This document shows, piece after piece, positions 44,153 to 52,410 of a stretch of DNA of 64,000 nt. Numbering within the stretch: the first letter of the stretch is position 1; each line of letters opens with the position of its first letter. The translations under genes and the position numbers were made by a program. A model generated the notes under the pieces. The model ran no database searches. It saw only the letters and a list, made by a program, of their open reading frames with translations, and was not told the DNA's origin. The stretch comes from Paraburkholderia fynbosensis (lineage in GTDB: Bacteria > Pseudomonadota > Gammaproteobacteria > Burkholderiales > Burkholderiaceae). The DNA lies in contig NZ_CADIKI010000010.1 in assembly GCF_902859935.1 (NCBI RefSeq), forward strand, positions 124,001 through 188,000. Reading direction: 5' to 3'.

Positions 44153-44881
44153 ATGGCGGGTCATTCGAAATGGGCCAACATCAAGCATAAGAAAGCAGCG
44201 GCCGATGCCAAGCGCGGCAAGGTCTGGACGCGGCTCATCAAGGAAATCCAGGTCGCGGCGCGCATGGGCGGCGGCGACATCGACTCGAACCCGCGTCTGC
44301 GGCTCGCCGTCGAAAAGGCGTACGACGCCAACATGCCGAAGGACAACGTCAACCGCGCGATCCAGCGCGGCGTGGGCGGCGTGGACGGTGCGAGCTACGA
44401 GGAAATCCGCTACGAAGGCTACGGCATCGGCGGCGCGGCGGTGATCGTCGACACGATGACCGACAACCGCACCCGCACGGTCGCGGAAGTGCGTCACGCG
44501 TTCTCGAAGAACGGCGGCAACATGGGTACGGACGGCTCGGTGTCGTTCATGTTCGATCATGTCGGCCAGTTCCTGTTCGCGCCCGGCACGCCGGAAGACA
44601 AGCTGATGGAAGCCGCACTCGAAGCCGGCGCCGACGACGTCGTCACGAACGAAGACGGCAGTATCGAAGTGCTGTGCCCGCCGAACGATTTCCCGAAGGT
44701 GAAGACCGCGCTCGAAGCTGCGGGCTTCAAGGCCGAGTTGGCCGAGGTCACGATGAAGCCTCAGACGGAAGTCGAGTTCACGGGCGACGACGCCGTGAAG
44801 ATGCAGAAGCTGCTCGACGCACTGGAAAATCTGGACGACGTGCAGGAAGTCTATACAAACGCCGCGATCGCCGACGAGTGA
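44153..44881 (+). CDS. yebC: YebC/PmpR-family protein
   Basis: 242 residues. Starts MAGHSKWANIKHKKAAADAK, with DSNPRLRLAVEKAYDANMPK, GYGIGGAAVIVDTMTDNRTR and GTDGSVSFMFDH. Family members act as DNA-binding regulators, and recent work links them to translation of proline-rich stretches. ACGGAGAACG precedes ATG 44153, which fixes the start. Confidence 0.95.
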   Translation: MAGHSKWANIKHKKAAADAKRGKVWTRLIKEIQVAARMGGGDIDSNPRLRLAVEKAYDANMPKDNVNRAIQRGVGGVDGASYEEIRYEGYGIGGAAVIVDTMTDNRTRTVAEVRHAFSKNGGNMGTDGSVSFMFDHVGQFLFAPGTPEDKLMEAALEAGADDVVTNEDGSIEVLCPPNDFPKVKTALEAAGFKAELAEVTMKPQTEVEFTGDDAVKMQKLLDALENLDDVQEVYTNAAIADE

Positions 44882-45177
44882 GCGTGCTCCGGCAGCGCGC
44901 GGTGCGCGGGTTCGTCCTGATCGAACCCGAACCCCGCGCCGCGCTGCCGGCTGGCACTCGCGTCGCCGCTCATTGCTGTTTTTTGCCGCTGAACGGGCGT
45001 TTTGAACACGGGTGCAGCGTTGCGCGCCCGCCAGGCCATCGTCACTCGGGTTCGTCCCGGGTTCGGTCCGCGGGCTTCCTGGCCGGCGCAGGCCGACCCG
45101 GCGCGAATCTCGCTGTTTATTGCACGGCTGAGCTTTCCGCTTCAGCCGTTTATGGTTTTTAAGTCTCGGGGATTCAC

Positions 45178-46476
45178 ATGAAGTTACTCGTCGTCGGTTC
45201 CGGCGGTCGCGAACATGCACTCGCATGGAAGCTCGCGCAATCGCCGCGGGTTCAGCTCGTCTACGTCGCGCCGGGCAACGGCGGCACCGCGCAGGACGAG
45301 CGTCTGCGCAACATCGACATCACCGAGCCAGCCGCGCTGGCCGATTTCGTCGAACGGGAACAGATCGCCTTTACGCTGGTCGGGCCGGAAGCGCCGCTCG
45401 CGGCCGGCATCGTCAACCTGTTCCGCTCGCGCGGTCTGAAGATTTTCGGGCCGACCAAAGAGGCCGCCCAGCTCGAAAGCTCGAAGGACTTCGCGAAGGC
45501 GTTCATGAAACGCCACGCGATCCCGACCGCCGAATACGAAACCTTCGCCGACGTCGCCGCCGCGCATGCGTATCTGGACGCCAAGGGCGCGCCGATCGTC
45601 ATCAAGGCCGACGGCCTCGCCGCCGGCAAGGGCGTAGTGGTCGCGCAGACGCTGGAAGAAGCGCATGCCGCGGTCGACATGATGCTGTCGGACAACAAGC
45701 TCGGCGATGCCGGCGCGCGCGTCGTGATCGAGGAATTCCTGGCCGGCGAGGAAGCGAGCTTCATCGTGATGGTCGACGGCAAGCACGTGCTGCCGCTCGC
45801 GTCGAGCCAGGACCACAAGCGCCTGCTTGACGCCGACCGGGGTCCGAACACCGGCGGCATGGGCGCGTACTCGCCCGCACCGATCGTCACGCCGCAACTG
45901 CATGCCCGCGTGATGCGCGAAATCATCCTTCCGACCGTGCGCGGCATGGAGAAGGAAGGCATCCGCTACACCGGCTTCCTGTACGCCGGTCTGATGATCG
46001 ACGCGCAAGGCAACCCGAAGACGCTCGAATTCAACTGCCGCATGGGCGACCCCGAAACGCAGCCGATCATGGCGCGTCTGAAGGGCGACTATTCGAAGGT
46101 GGTCGAGCAGGCGATCGCCGGCACGCTGGATACGGTCGAACTCGAATGGGACCGCCGCACCGCGCTGGGCGTCGTGATCGCCGCGCACAACTATCCGGAC
46201 ACGCCGCGTAAGGGCGACCGCATCAACGACATCCCCGCGGAAACCTCGGATTCGGTCACCTTCCACGCCGGCACCACGCTCGCCGACGGCAAGCTGACGA
46301 CCTCGGGCGGCCGGGTGCTGTGCGTGGTCGGTCTGGCGGACTCGGTGCGCACCGCGCAATCGGTCGCATACGAGACGATCAACCAGATCTCGTTCGACGG
46401 CATGCAGTATCGCCGCGACATCGGCTACCGTGCGCTGAACCGCAAGCAGGACACGCGGACCGAGGGCAAGCAGTAA
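45178..46476 (+). CDS. purD: Phosphoribosylamine-glycine ligase
   Basis: 432 residues. ATP-grasp enzyme of purine synthesis joining glycine to phosphoribosylamine. LLVVGSGGREHALAWKLAQS at the start, GPEAPLAAGIVN, KADGLAAGKGVVVAQT, GGMGAYSPAPIVT, LEFNCRMGDPETQPIM. Only 236 bases separate its stop from hemF. Confidence 0.97.
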   Translation: MKLLVVGSGGREHALAWKLAQSPRVQLVYVAPGNGGTAQDERLRNIDITEPAALADFVEREQIAFTLVGPEAPLAAGIVNLFRSRGLKIFGPTKEAAQLESSKDFAKAFMKRHAIPTAEYETFADVAAAHAYLDAKGAPIVIKADGLAAGKGVVVAQTLEEAHAAVDMMLSDNKLGDAGARVVIEEFLAGEEASFIVMVDGKHVLPLASSQDHKRLLDADRGPNTGGMGAYSPAPIVTPQLHARVMREIILPTVRGMEKEGIRYTGFLYAGLMIDAQGNPKTLEFNCRMGDPETQPIMARLKGDYSKVVEQAIAGTLDTVELEWDRRTALGVVIAAHNYPDTPRKGDRINDIPAETSDSVTFHAGTTLADGKLTTSGGRVLCVVGLADSVRTAQSVAYETINQISFDGMQYRRDIGYRALNRKQDTRTEGKQ

Positions 46477-46712
46477 AAGCCACCACCCCGCTCGCCCGCC
46501 TGCGGCGCCAACGGCGCTACACTGCGGGCGCGACCCAGCGGGTTTTGCGCGCCCAGCGCAGCCGCTGGGCCGGGCGAGGCGAAAGCCCGCCGCCCGACGC
46601 GAAATACCGTGCGCCGCGCCTTCGCAGGTTTCCTCCCTGACGCAGGCCCGGCCGTCGCCTTTCCCGAAGAACCCGCGGTACGACGAGCGTGCCGCCCCCA
46701 GCATCCGCATTC

Positions 46713-47636
46713 ATGACTGATTCGAGCTATGACACACAGGCCGTGCGCAACTGGCTGCAAGGCCTGCAAACGCATATCGCTGACACGCTCGGCGAGTTTG
46801 ACGGCACGCCGTTCGCGACCGACGCCTGGCAGCGTGGCCCGGGCGACAAGCTGCGCGGCGGCGGCTATACGCGGATTCTCGAAGGCGGCAAGTTCTTCGA
46901 ACGGGCCGGCATCGGTTTCTCGGACGTCGCGGGCGACGCGTTGCCGGGTTCGGCAAGCGCGGCGCGTCCGCAACTGGCCGGGCGCGGCTTCGAAGCAATG
47001 GGTGTATCGCTCGTGCTGCATCCGCACAATCCGCACTGCCCGACCGTGCACATGAACGTGCGCCTGCTGATCGCAACCAAGGCCGGCGAAGAGCCGGTCT
47101 TCTGGTTCGGCGGCGGTATGGACCTGACGCCGTACTACGGCTACGAGGAAGACGCGCAGCATTTCCATCGCACCTGCCGCGACGCGCTGCAGCCTTATGG
47201 CGCGGATCTTTACCCGAGTTTCAAGCGCTGGTGCGACGAGTATTTCTTCCTGAAGCATCGCAACGAAGCGCGCGGCATCGGCGGGATTTTCTTCGACGAT
47301 TTCTCGGCGCCGGGCTTCGATCAATCGTTCGCGATGGTGAGGAGCGTCGGCGATGCGTTCCTCAAGGCCTATCTGCCAATCATCGAAAAGCGCCGCAACA
47401 TTCCGTACGGCGAAGCGGAGCGCGAATTCCAGGCATACCGGCGCGGCCGCTACGTCGAGTTCAATCTGGTCTTCGACCGTGGCACACTGTTTGGACTGCA
47501 GAGCGGCGGACGCACGGAATCGATCCTGATGTCGATGCCGCCTGTGGTGAACTGGCGCTACAACTGGCATCCCGAACCGGGCACGCCGGAAGCGCGTCTT
47601 TACAGCGATTTTCTCGTGCCGCGCGAGTGGGTGTAA
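46713..47636 (+). CDS. hemF: Coproporphyrinogen III oxidase, oxygen-dependent
   Basis: 307 residues. Haem synthesis: oxidative decarboxylation of coproporphyrinogen III. Signature WRRGPG equivalent is AWQRGPGDKLRGGGYTRIL; catalytic region HPHNPHCPTVHMNVRLL, FGGGMDLTPYYGYEED, GIGGIFFDDFSAPGFD, RGRYVEFNLVFDRGTLFGLQ. Start at 46713 (MTDSSYD). Confidence 0.97.
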   Translation: MTDSSYDTQAVRNWLQGLQTHIADTLGEFDGTPFATDAWQRGPGDKLRGGGYTRILEGGKFFERAGIGFSDVAGDALPGSASAARPQLAGRGFEAMGVSLVLHPHNPHCPTVHMNVRLLIATKAGEEPVFWFGGGMDLTPYYGYEEDAQHFHRTCRDALQPYGADLYPSFKRWCDEYFFLKHRNEARGIGGIFFDDFSAPGFDQSFAMVRSVGDAFLKAYLPIIEKRRNIPYGEAEREFQAYRRGRYVEFNLVFDRGTLFGLQSGGRTESILMSMPPVVNWRYNWHPEPGTPEARLYSDFLVPREWV

Positions 47637-47644
47637 CGCGCATT

Positions 47645-48406
47645 GTGCGCACCACGCCCTTGCACGCGGCCACGACAAAGGATCTTCACCTGAAGCCGAA
47701 CGCTCATCCCGCTGCCCTGCCTCGCCGGATCGGTCTGCTAGGCGGCACTTTCGATCCGATCCACGACGGCCACCTCGCGCTCGCGCGGCGTTTCGCCGAG
47801 GTGCTGCAACTGACCGAGCTGGTGCTGCTGCCCGCCGGCCAGCCGTGGCAGAAAGCGGACGTGTCAGCGGCCGTGCACAGGCTCGCGATGACGCGCGCGG
47901 CCGCCGGCACGCTGGCGCTGCCGGGCGTGACGGTACGCGTCGCGACTGACGAAATCGATCACGACGGCCCGACCTATACGATCGACACGCTGCAACGCTG
48001 GCGTGAACGCGAAGGTGAGGACGCATCGATCGCGCTTCTGATCGGCGCGGATCAACTCGTGCATCTCGATACATGGCGCGACTGGCGGCGCCTGTTCGAG
48101 TTCGCGCATATTTGCGCGGCGACCCGGCCCGGTTTCGACCTCGCGTCGATTCCACCGGCGCTCGCTCAGGAAATCGACGCGCGCCGTGCCCGCGCCGACG
48201 TTCTGCAAGCCACGCCTTGCGGCCACTTGCTGATCGATACGACGCTTGCGTTCAACGTCTCGGCCACCGACATTCGCGCGCATCTGCGCGAACAGGTGAG
48301 CCAGCGGCTCGCCCTCGCGGGCGGCGAACAGCAAGACCAGGCCGCGAGCCATGTCCCCACCGCGGTGTGGGACTATATTCTTCAACATCATCTGTACCAC
48401 CGGTAA
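47645..48406 (+). CDS. nadD: Nicotinate-nucleotide adenylyltransferase
   Basis: About 253 residues. NAD synthesis: joins AMP to nicotinate mononucleotide. RIGLLGGTFDPIHDGHLALA carries the (H/T)xGH nucleotidyltransferase motif; LIGADQLVHLDTWRDW; VSATDIRAHL equals the ISSTxIR motif. The start is uncertain: no ATG lies between the hemF stop and the first conserved residue. GTG 47645 is used here; a TTG and a CTG (about 47690, preceded by AAAGGA) are alternatives. It begins 8 bases after hemF. Confidence 0.9.
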   Translation: MRTTPLHAATTKDLHLKPNAHPAALPRRIGLLGGTFDPIHDGHLALARRFAEVLQLTELVLLPAGQPWQKADVSAAVHRLAMTRAAAGTLALPGVTVRVATDEIDHDGPTYTIDTLQRWREREGEDASIALLIGADQLVHLDTWRDWRRLFEFAHICAATRPGFDLASIPPALAQEIDARRARADVLQATPCGHLLIDTTLAFNVSATDIRAHLREQVSQRLALAGGEQQDQAASHVPTAVWDYILQHHLYHR

Positions 48407-48410
48407 CCTC

Positions 48411-48869
48411 ATGGATATTCGCAAACTACAACGCGTGATCGTCGACGCCCTCGAAGACGTCAAGGCGCAAGACATCAAGGTGTTCAACACCAGCCACCTG
48501 ACCGCGCTGTTCGATCGCGTGATCGTCGCGAGCGGCACCTCGAACCGGCAAACCAAGGCGCTCGCGTCGAGCGTGCGCGAAAGCGTGAAGGAAGCCGGCG
48601 GCGACATCGTCAGCACCGAGGGCGAGGACATCGGCGAATGGGTGCTGGTGGATTGCGGCGACGCAATCGTCCACATCCTGCAACCGGCGCTGCGCCAGTA
48701 CTACAACCTCGAGGAAATCTGGGGTGACAAGCCGGTGCGCATCAAGCTGTCCACGCCCGATCCGTTCGGCGGCGCGCGTTCGAGCGAGCCCGACGACGAG
48801 GACGAAGAAGACGAAGATACGCCGGCCGTGAAGAAGCCCGCGCGCAAGAGCACGGCTCGTCGCAAGTAA
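48411..48869 (+). CDS. rsfS: Ribosome silencing factor RsfS
   Basis: 152 residues. Binds ribosomal protein L14 and blocks subunit joining when nutrients run low. KLQRVIVDALEDVKAQDIKV, DRVIVASGTSNRQTKALASS, GEWVLVDCGDAIVHILQPAL, RQYYNLEEIWGD. The C-terminus has an acidic stretch (DDEDEEDEDTP) and a basic tail (KKPARKSTARRK), longer than in E. coli. It starts 4 bases after nadD. Confidence 0.95.
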   Translation: MDIRKLQRVIVDALEDVKAQDIKVFNTSHLTALFDRVIVASGTSNRQTKALASSVRESVKEAGGDIVSTEGEDIGEWVLVDCGDAIVHILQPALRQYYNLEEIWGDKPVRIKLSTPDPFGGARSSEPDDEDEEDEDTPAVKKPARKSTARRK

Positions 48870-48934
48870 GCCGGCTTTGCTGGCTGGCAACTCGTAGACC
48901 TCGGTTCGCGATTCCTTCGTTCATTGCCTCGCTA

Positions 48935-49405
48935 ATGAAACTCCACATCCTCGCCGTCGGCCACAAGATGCCGGACTGGATCGCCACCGGCTTCGACGAA
49001 TACGCGAAGCGCATGCCGCCCGAGCTGCGCATCGAACTGCGCGAGATCAAGCCCGAGCAGCGTTCGTCCGGACGGTCGGCGGAAAGCGTGATGGCCGCCG
49101 AGCGGCAGAAGATCGAAGCGGCGTTGCCGAAGAACGCCCGCATCGTCGCGCTCGACGAACGCGGCAAGGACTGGACCACGATGCAGTTGGCCAATGCCCT
49201 GCCGACCTGGCAGCAGGACGGCCGCGACGTGGCCTTTCTGATCGGCGGTGCCGACGGGCTCGATCCCGACCTGAAGGCGCGCGCCGATATGCTGTTGCGC
49301 GTGTCGAGCCTGACCTTGCCGCACGCGATGGTGCGCGTGCTGCTCGCCGAACAGCTTTACCGCGCGTGGACCATCACGCAAAATCACCCCTATCACCGCG
49401 TGTGA
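48935..49405 (+). CDS. rlmH: 23S rRNA pseudouridine1915 N3-methyltransferase
   Basis: 156 residues, a SPOUT enzyme. MKLHILAVGHKMPDWI, SVMAAERQKIEAALPK, VALDERGKDW, DVAFLIGGADGLDP (SAM-binding knot), SLSxMTLPH equivalent SLTLPHAMVRVLLAEQLYR and the C-terminal HPYHR. Confidence 0.97.
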   Translation: MKLHILAVGHKMPDWIATGFDEYAKRMPPELRIELREIKPEQRSSGRSAESVMAAERQKIEAALPKNARIVALDERGKDWTTMQLANALPTWQQDGRDVAFLIGGADGLDPDLKARADMLLRVSSLTLPHAMVRVLLAEQLYRAWTITQNHPYHRV

Positions 49406-49658
49406 GCAGACGCGGTGGCCGAGCGGGCGCGCGGTTTTGGCGCGTTGCCGTTGAGGGCATGTTGCCGGCCCCGTTGCAGGTCTTCGTTGCCGTCCTGGTT
49501 ATCCGCGTCGGTCGACGTGCATGGCCGATCGTTTGCGTCGACTCGTGCTGCAGAATGCGTGATCGATGCACCCGCTCGACGCCCGCCCTGCGCGCCCGCG
49601 GCGCGATCATCTCCCGCTCCTCACCCATTCCCAGCAATCCGCTTCATCGAGACCGTTC

Positions 49659-50288
49659 ATGCCCACGCCCGCCGCCTCGCTGCATCCGCTCGTCTACCTC
49701 GCATCGCAAAGCCCACGCCGCCAGGAGTTGCTGCAACAGCTCGGCGTGCGTTTCGAACTCCTGCTGCCACGCCCCGATGAAGATGCCGAAGCGCTCGAAG
49801 CCGAGCTGCCCGGCGAATCCGCGCACGACTACGTGCAGCGCGTATGCATTGCCAAGGCACACGCCGCGCGTGCGCGGCTCGCGGCCGGCGGTCATGCGGC
49901 GCGGCCGATCCTCGTGGCCGATACGACCGTCACGATCGACGACGCGATCCTCGGCAAACCCGTCGATGCCGACGATGCCGTCGCGATGCTCACCCGTCTC
50001 GCGGGCCGCGCTCATGAAGTGCTGACCGCCGTTGCCGTGATCGACGCTGAGGGCGCGTTGCTGCCCGCCGCGCTATCGGTATCGAAGGTGCGCTTTGCTG
50101 CACTGCACGCAGACGCACTCCGTCGTTACGCGGCGAGCGGCGAGCCGCTCGGCAAAGCCGGCGCCTATGGCGTGCAGGGACGCGCCGCGGAGTTTATCGA
50201 ACATATCGACGGGTCCTATTCAGGTATCATGGGTTTGCCGCTTTTTGAAACCGCTGCCCTCCTGCGTGCAGCGCGCATCGACTTCTAA
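49659..50288 (+). CDS. maf: Maf-family nucleoside triphosphate pyrophosphatase
   Basis: 209 residues. House-cleaning NTP pyrophosphatase (YhdE-like, dTTP/UTP type likely). LVYLASQSPRRQELLQQLGV with SxSPRR, PILVADTTVTIDDAILGKP with the VADT metal-binding motif, GEPLGKAGAYGVQGRAAEFI, SGIMGLPLFE. ATG 49659 gives the normal length; upstream frame to 49566 is noise. Ends 9 bases before rng. Confidence 0.95.
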   Translation: MPTPAASLHPLVYLASQSPRRQELLQQLGVRFELLLPRPDEDAEALEAELPGESAHDYVQRVCIAKAHAARARLAAGGHAARPILVADTTVTIDDAILGKPVDADDAVAMLTRLAGRAHEVLTAVAVIDAEGALLPAALSVSKVRFAALHADALRRYAASGEPLGKAGAYGVQGRAAEFIEHIDGSYSGIMGLPLFETAALLRAARIDF

Positions 50289-50297
50289 AATAACACC

Positions 50298-51767
50298 ATG
50301 AATGAAGAAATCCTGATCAATGTCACGCCGCAGGAAACGCGAGTCGCGCTCGTCCAGCAAGGCGCCGTCCAGGAACTTCACGTCGAACGAACGCTGTCGC
50401 GCGGACGCGTCGGCAATGTCTATCTCGGCAAGGTCGTCCGCGTGTTGCCGGGCATGCAATCCGCCTTCATCGACATCGGTCTCGAACGCGCCGCGTTTCT
50501 GCATGTAGCCGATATCTGGCACCCGCGCATTGCCGGCGAGCCGCAACATCAGGCGCCGCATCAGCCCATCGAAAAGATCGTCTTCGAAGGCCAGACGCTG
50601 ATGGTGCAGGTCGTGAAGGACCCGATCGGCACCAAGGGCGCGCGGCTCTCCACGCAAGTGAGCATTGCCGGGCGCACGCTCGTGTATCTGCCGCAGGAGC
50701 CGCATATCGGCATCTCCCAGAAGATCGAGAGCGAGGCCGAGCGCGAAGCGGTGCGCGCGCGTCTGACCGCCGTGCTGCCCGCCGACGAGAAAGGCGGCTA
50801 CATCGTGCGCACGATTGCCGAAGATGCGACTAGCGAAGAGCTTGCCGGCGACGTCGCGTATTTGCGCAAGACCTGGGCGACGATCATTTCGCAAGGTCAG
50901 CGTATGCCGCCGACCAGCCTGCTGTACCAGGATCTGAATCTCGCGCAACGCGTGCTGCGCGATTTCGTCAACGATGAAACCTCGCGCATTCAGGTCGACT
51001 CGCGCGAGACGCATCAGATGCTCGCCGACTTCGCGGCGGAGTTCACGCCGGCGGTATCGTCGAAACTGCATCACTACACCGGCGAGCGGCCGCTCTTCGA
51101 TCTCTACAACATCGAAGCCGAGATTCAGCGCGCGTTGTCGCGCCGCGTCGATCTGAAGTCCGGCGGATATCTCGTGATCGACCAGACCGAAGCGATGACC
51201 ACCATCGACGTGAACACCGGCGGCTACGTCGGTGCGCGAAACTTCGACGATACGATCTTCAAGACCAACCTCGAGGCCGCGCACACGATCGCACGGCAAT
51301 TGCGGCTGCGCAATCTGGGCGGCGTGATCATCATCGATTTCATCGATATGGAAAACGTCGAGCATCGCGACCAGGTGCTCGGTGAGTTGAAGAAGGCTTT
51401 GTCGCGCGATCGGACGCGAGTGACGGTGAATGGCTTCTCGCAACTCGGGCTGGTGGAGATGACGAGAAAGCGTACGCGCGAGTCTTTGGCACACGTGCTG
51501 TGCGAGCCGTGCCCGGTTTGTCAGGGTAAGGGGCAAGTCAAGACGCCGCGAACGGTTTGCTATGACGTGCTGCGCGAGATTCTCCGCGAGTCGCGGCAGT
51601 TTAATCCGCGCGAGTTTCGTGTGGTGGCGTCGCAGCAGGTGATTGATCTGTTTCTTGAAGAAGAGTCGCAGCATCTGGCGATGCTGATTGATTTCATTGG
51701 CAAGCCGGTATCGTTGCAGGTGGAGTCGAATTTGAGTCAGGAACAGTACGATATTGTTTTGATGTAG
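50298..51767 (+). CDS. rng: Ribonuclease G
   Basis: 489 residues. Endoribonuclease for 16S rRNA 5' maturation and mRNA decay. MNEEILINVTPQETRVALVQ at the start, S1 domain with GNVYLGKVVRVLPGMQSAFI, catalytic region TTIDVNTGGYVGARN and GVIIIDFIDMENVEHR (the metal-binding aspartates), and the zinc-link cysteines CEPCPVCQGKG. Last gene of the nadD-rng cluster. Confidence 0.97.
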   Translation: MNEEILINVTPQETRVALVQQGAVQELHVERTLSRGRVGNVYLGKVVRVLPGMQSAFIDIGLERAAFLHVADIWHPRIAGEPQHQAPHQPIEKIVFEGQTLMVQVVKDPIGTKGARLSTQVSIAGRTLVYLPQEPHIGISQKIESEAEREAVRARLTAVLPADEKGGYIVRTIAEDATSEELAGDVAYLRKTWATIISQGQRMPPTSLLYQDLNLAQRVLRDFVNDETSRIQVDSRETHQMLADFAAEFTPAVSSKLHHYTGERPLFDLYNIEAEIQRALSRRVDLKSGGYLVIDQTEAMTTIDVNTGGYVGARNFDDTIFKTNLEAAHTIARQLRLRNLGGVIIIDFIDMENVEHRDQVLGELKKALSRDRTRVTVNGFSQLGLVEMTRKRTRESLAHVLCEPCPVCQGKGQVKTPRTVCYDVLREILRESRQFNPREFRVVASQQVIDLFLEEESQHLAMLIDFIGKPVSLQVESNLSQEQYDIVLM

Positions 51768-52410
51768 CTTTGGTTGCTCTGGGTCACTGATACCCGGTCG
51801 CGGGTGAGTCGGAATACCAGTACACTGAGCAGCACAAACGGACCGCCGGCACACACCGGCAAGAGAAAGCCGACACGCAATGGTCGGCTTCTTTTTATTT
51901 GCTTTGAGCTACTGAGCATAGCCAGCCTATATCGCCAACAACTCCCCTTCTCGATCCGCCAGTTTACGCCGCCATAAGCTACGGGACCTGTCTGTTAGTA
52001 ATTCTGAACGTAAAACAGACGCGTCGCAGCGGGGGATGATGTACAGCAAAGGATCTATACGAAGGCGGCCGCATCTTCTCAGCTCAGAACAGATGCAAGC
52101 GGTTGCAGAAGCAAGACGCTCTCCCAACGCACGTACGCCGACGGCCGTGGGATGCCGCGCTCGTCCAGCGTGTCCGCTCGTTTACGGGCCGAATCTTCAT
52201 TGGCACCCAGCGATTGGGAAAGGATGGCGCCGACCTTTGAGGTCATACAGACCTTGCAGTCCATGGTTCGCGGCGAGCGTGTCGTGTTAATCGCCGAGCA
52301 ATCCCGCATTGAGTGCGATAACGATAGGGAGCAGAACCCTACACCGCTCGGCGATGCGCTCCTTGCCTGAGCCCACCTGATCAGCAGGATATCGTTTTTC
52401 GGCGGCAAGG
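51768..52410. other. 643-base stretch after rng
   Basis: Contains the rng terminator, then sequence of different composition. The minus strand from about 52250 to 52079 reads RKRADTLDERGIPRPSAYVRW, which faintly resembles the C-terminal part of serine recombinases (RGIP.P....W). No intact gene. Confidence 0.5.
51865..51897 (+). terminator. Intrinsic terminator after rng
   Basis: GAAAGCCGAC / GTCGGCTTC stem, loop ACGCAATG, then TTTTT. Confidence 0.9.

Noticed and set aside
50220..51854. 544-codon minus-strand frame opposite rng
   Set aside because: rng is unambiguous; the opposite frame has no start signal or family similarity.
52085..52115. Minus strand resembles a tRNA D-arm (TTGGGAGAGCGTCTTGC)
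   Set aside because: No acceptor stem, anticodon arm or T-arm can be built around it; treated as chance.
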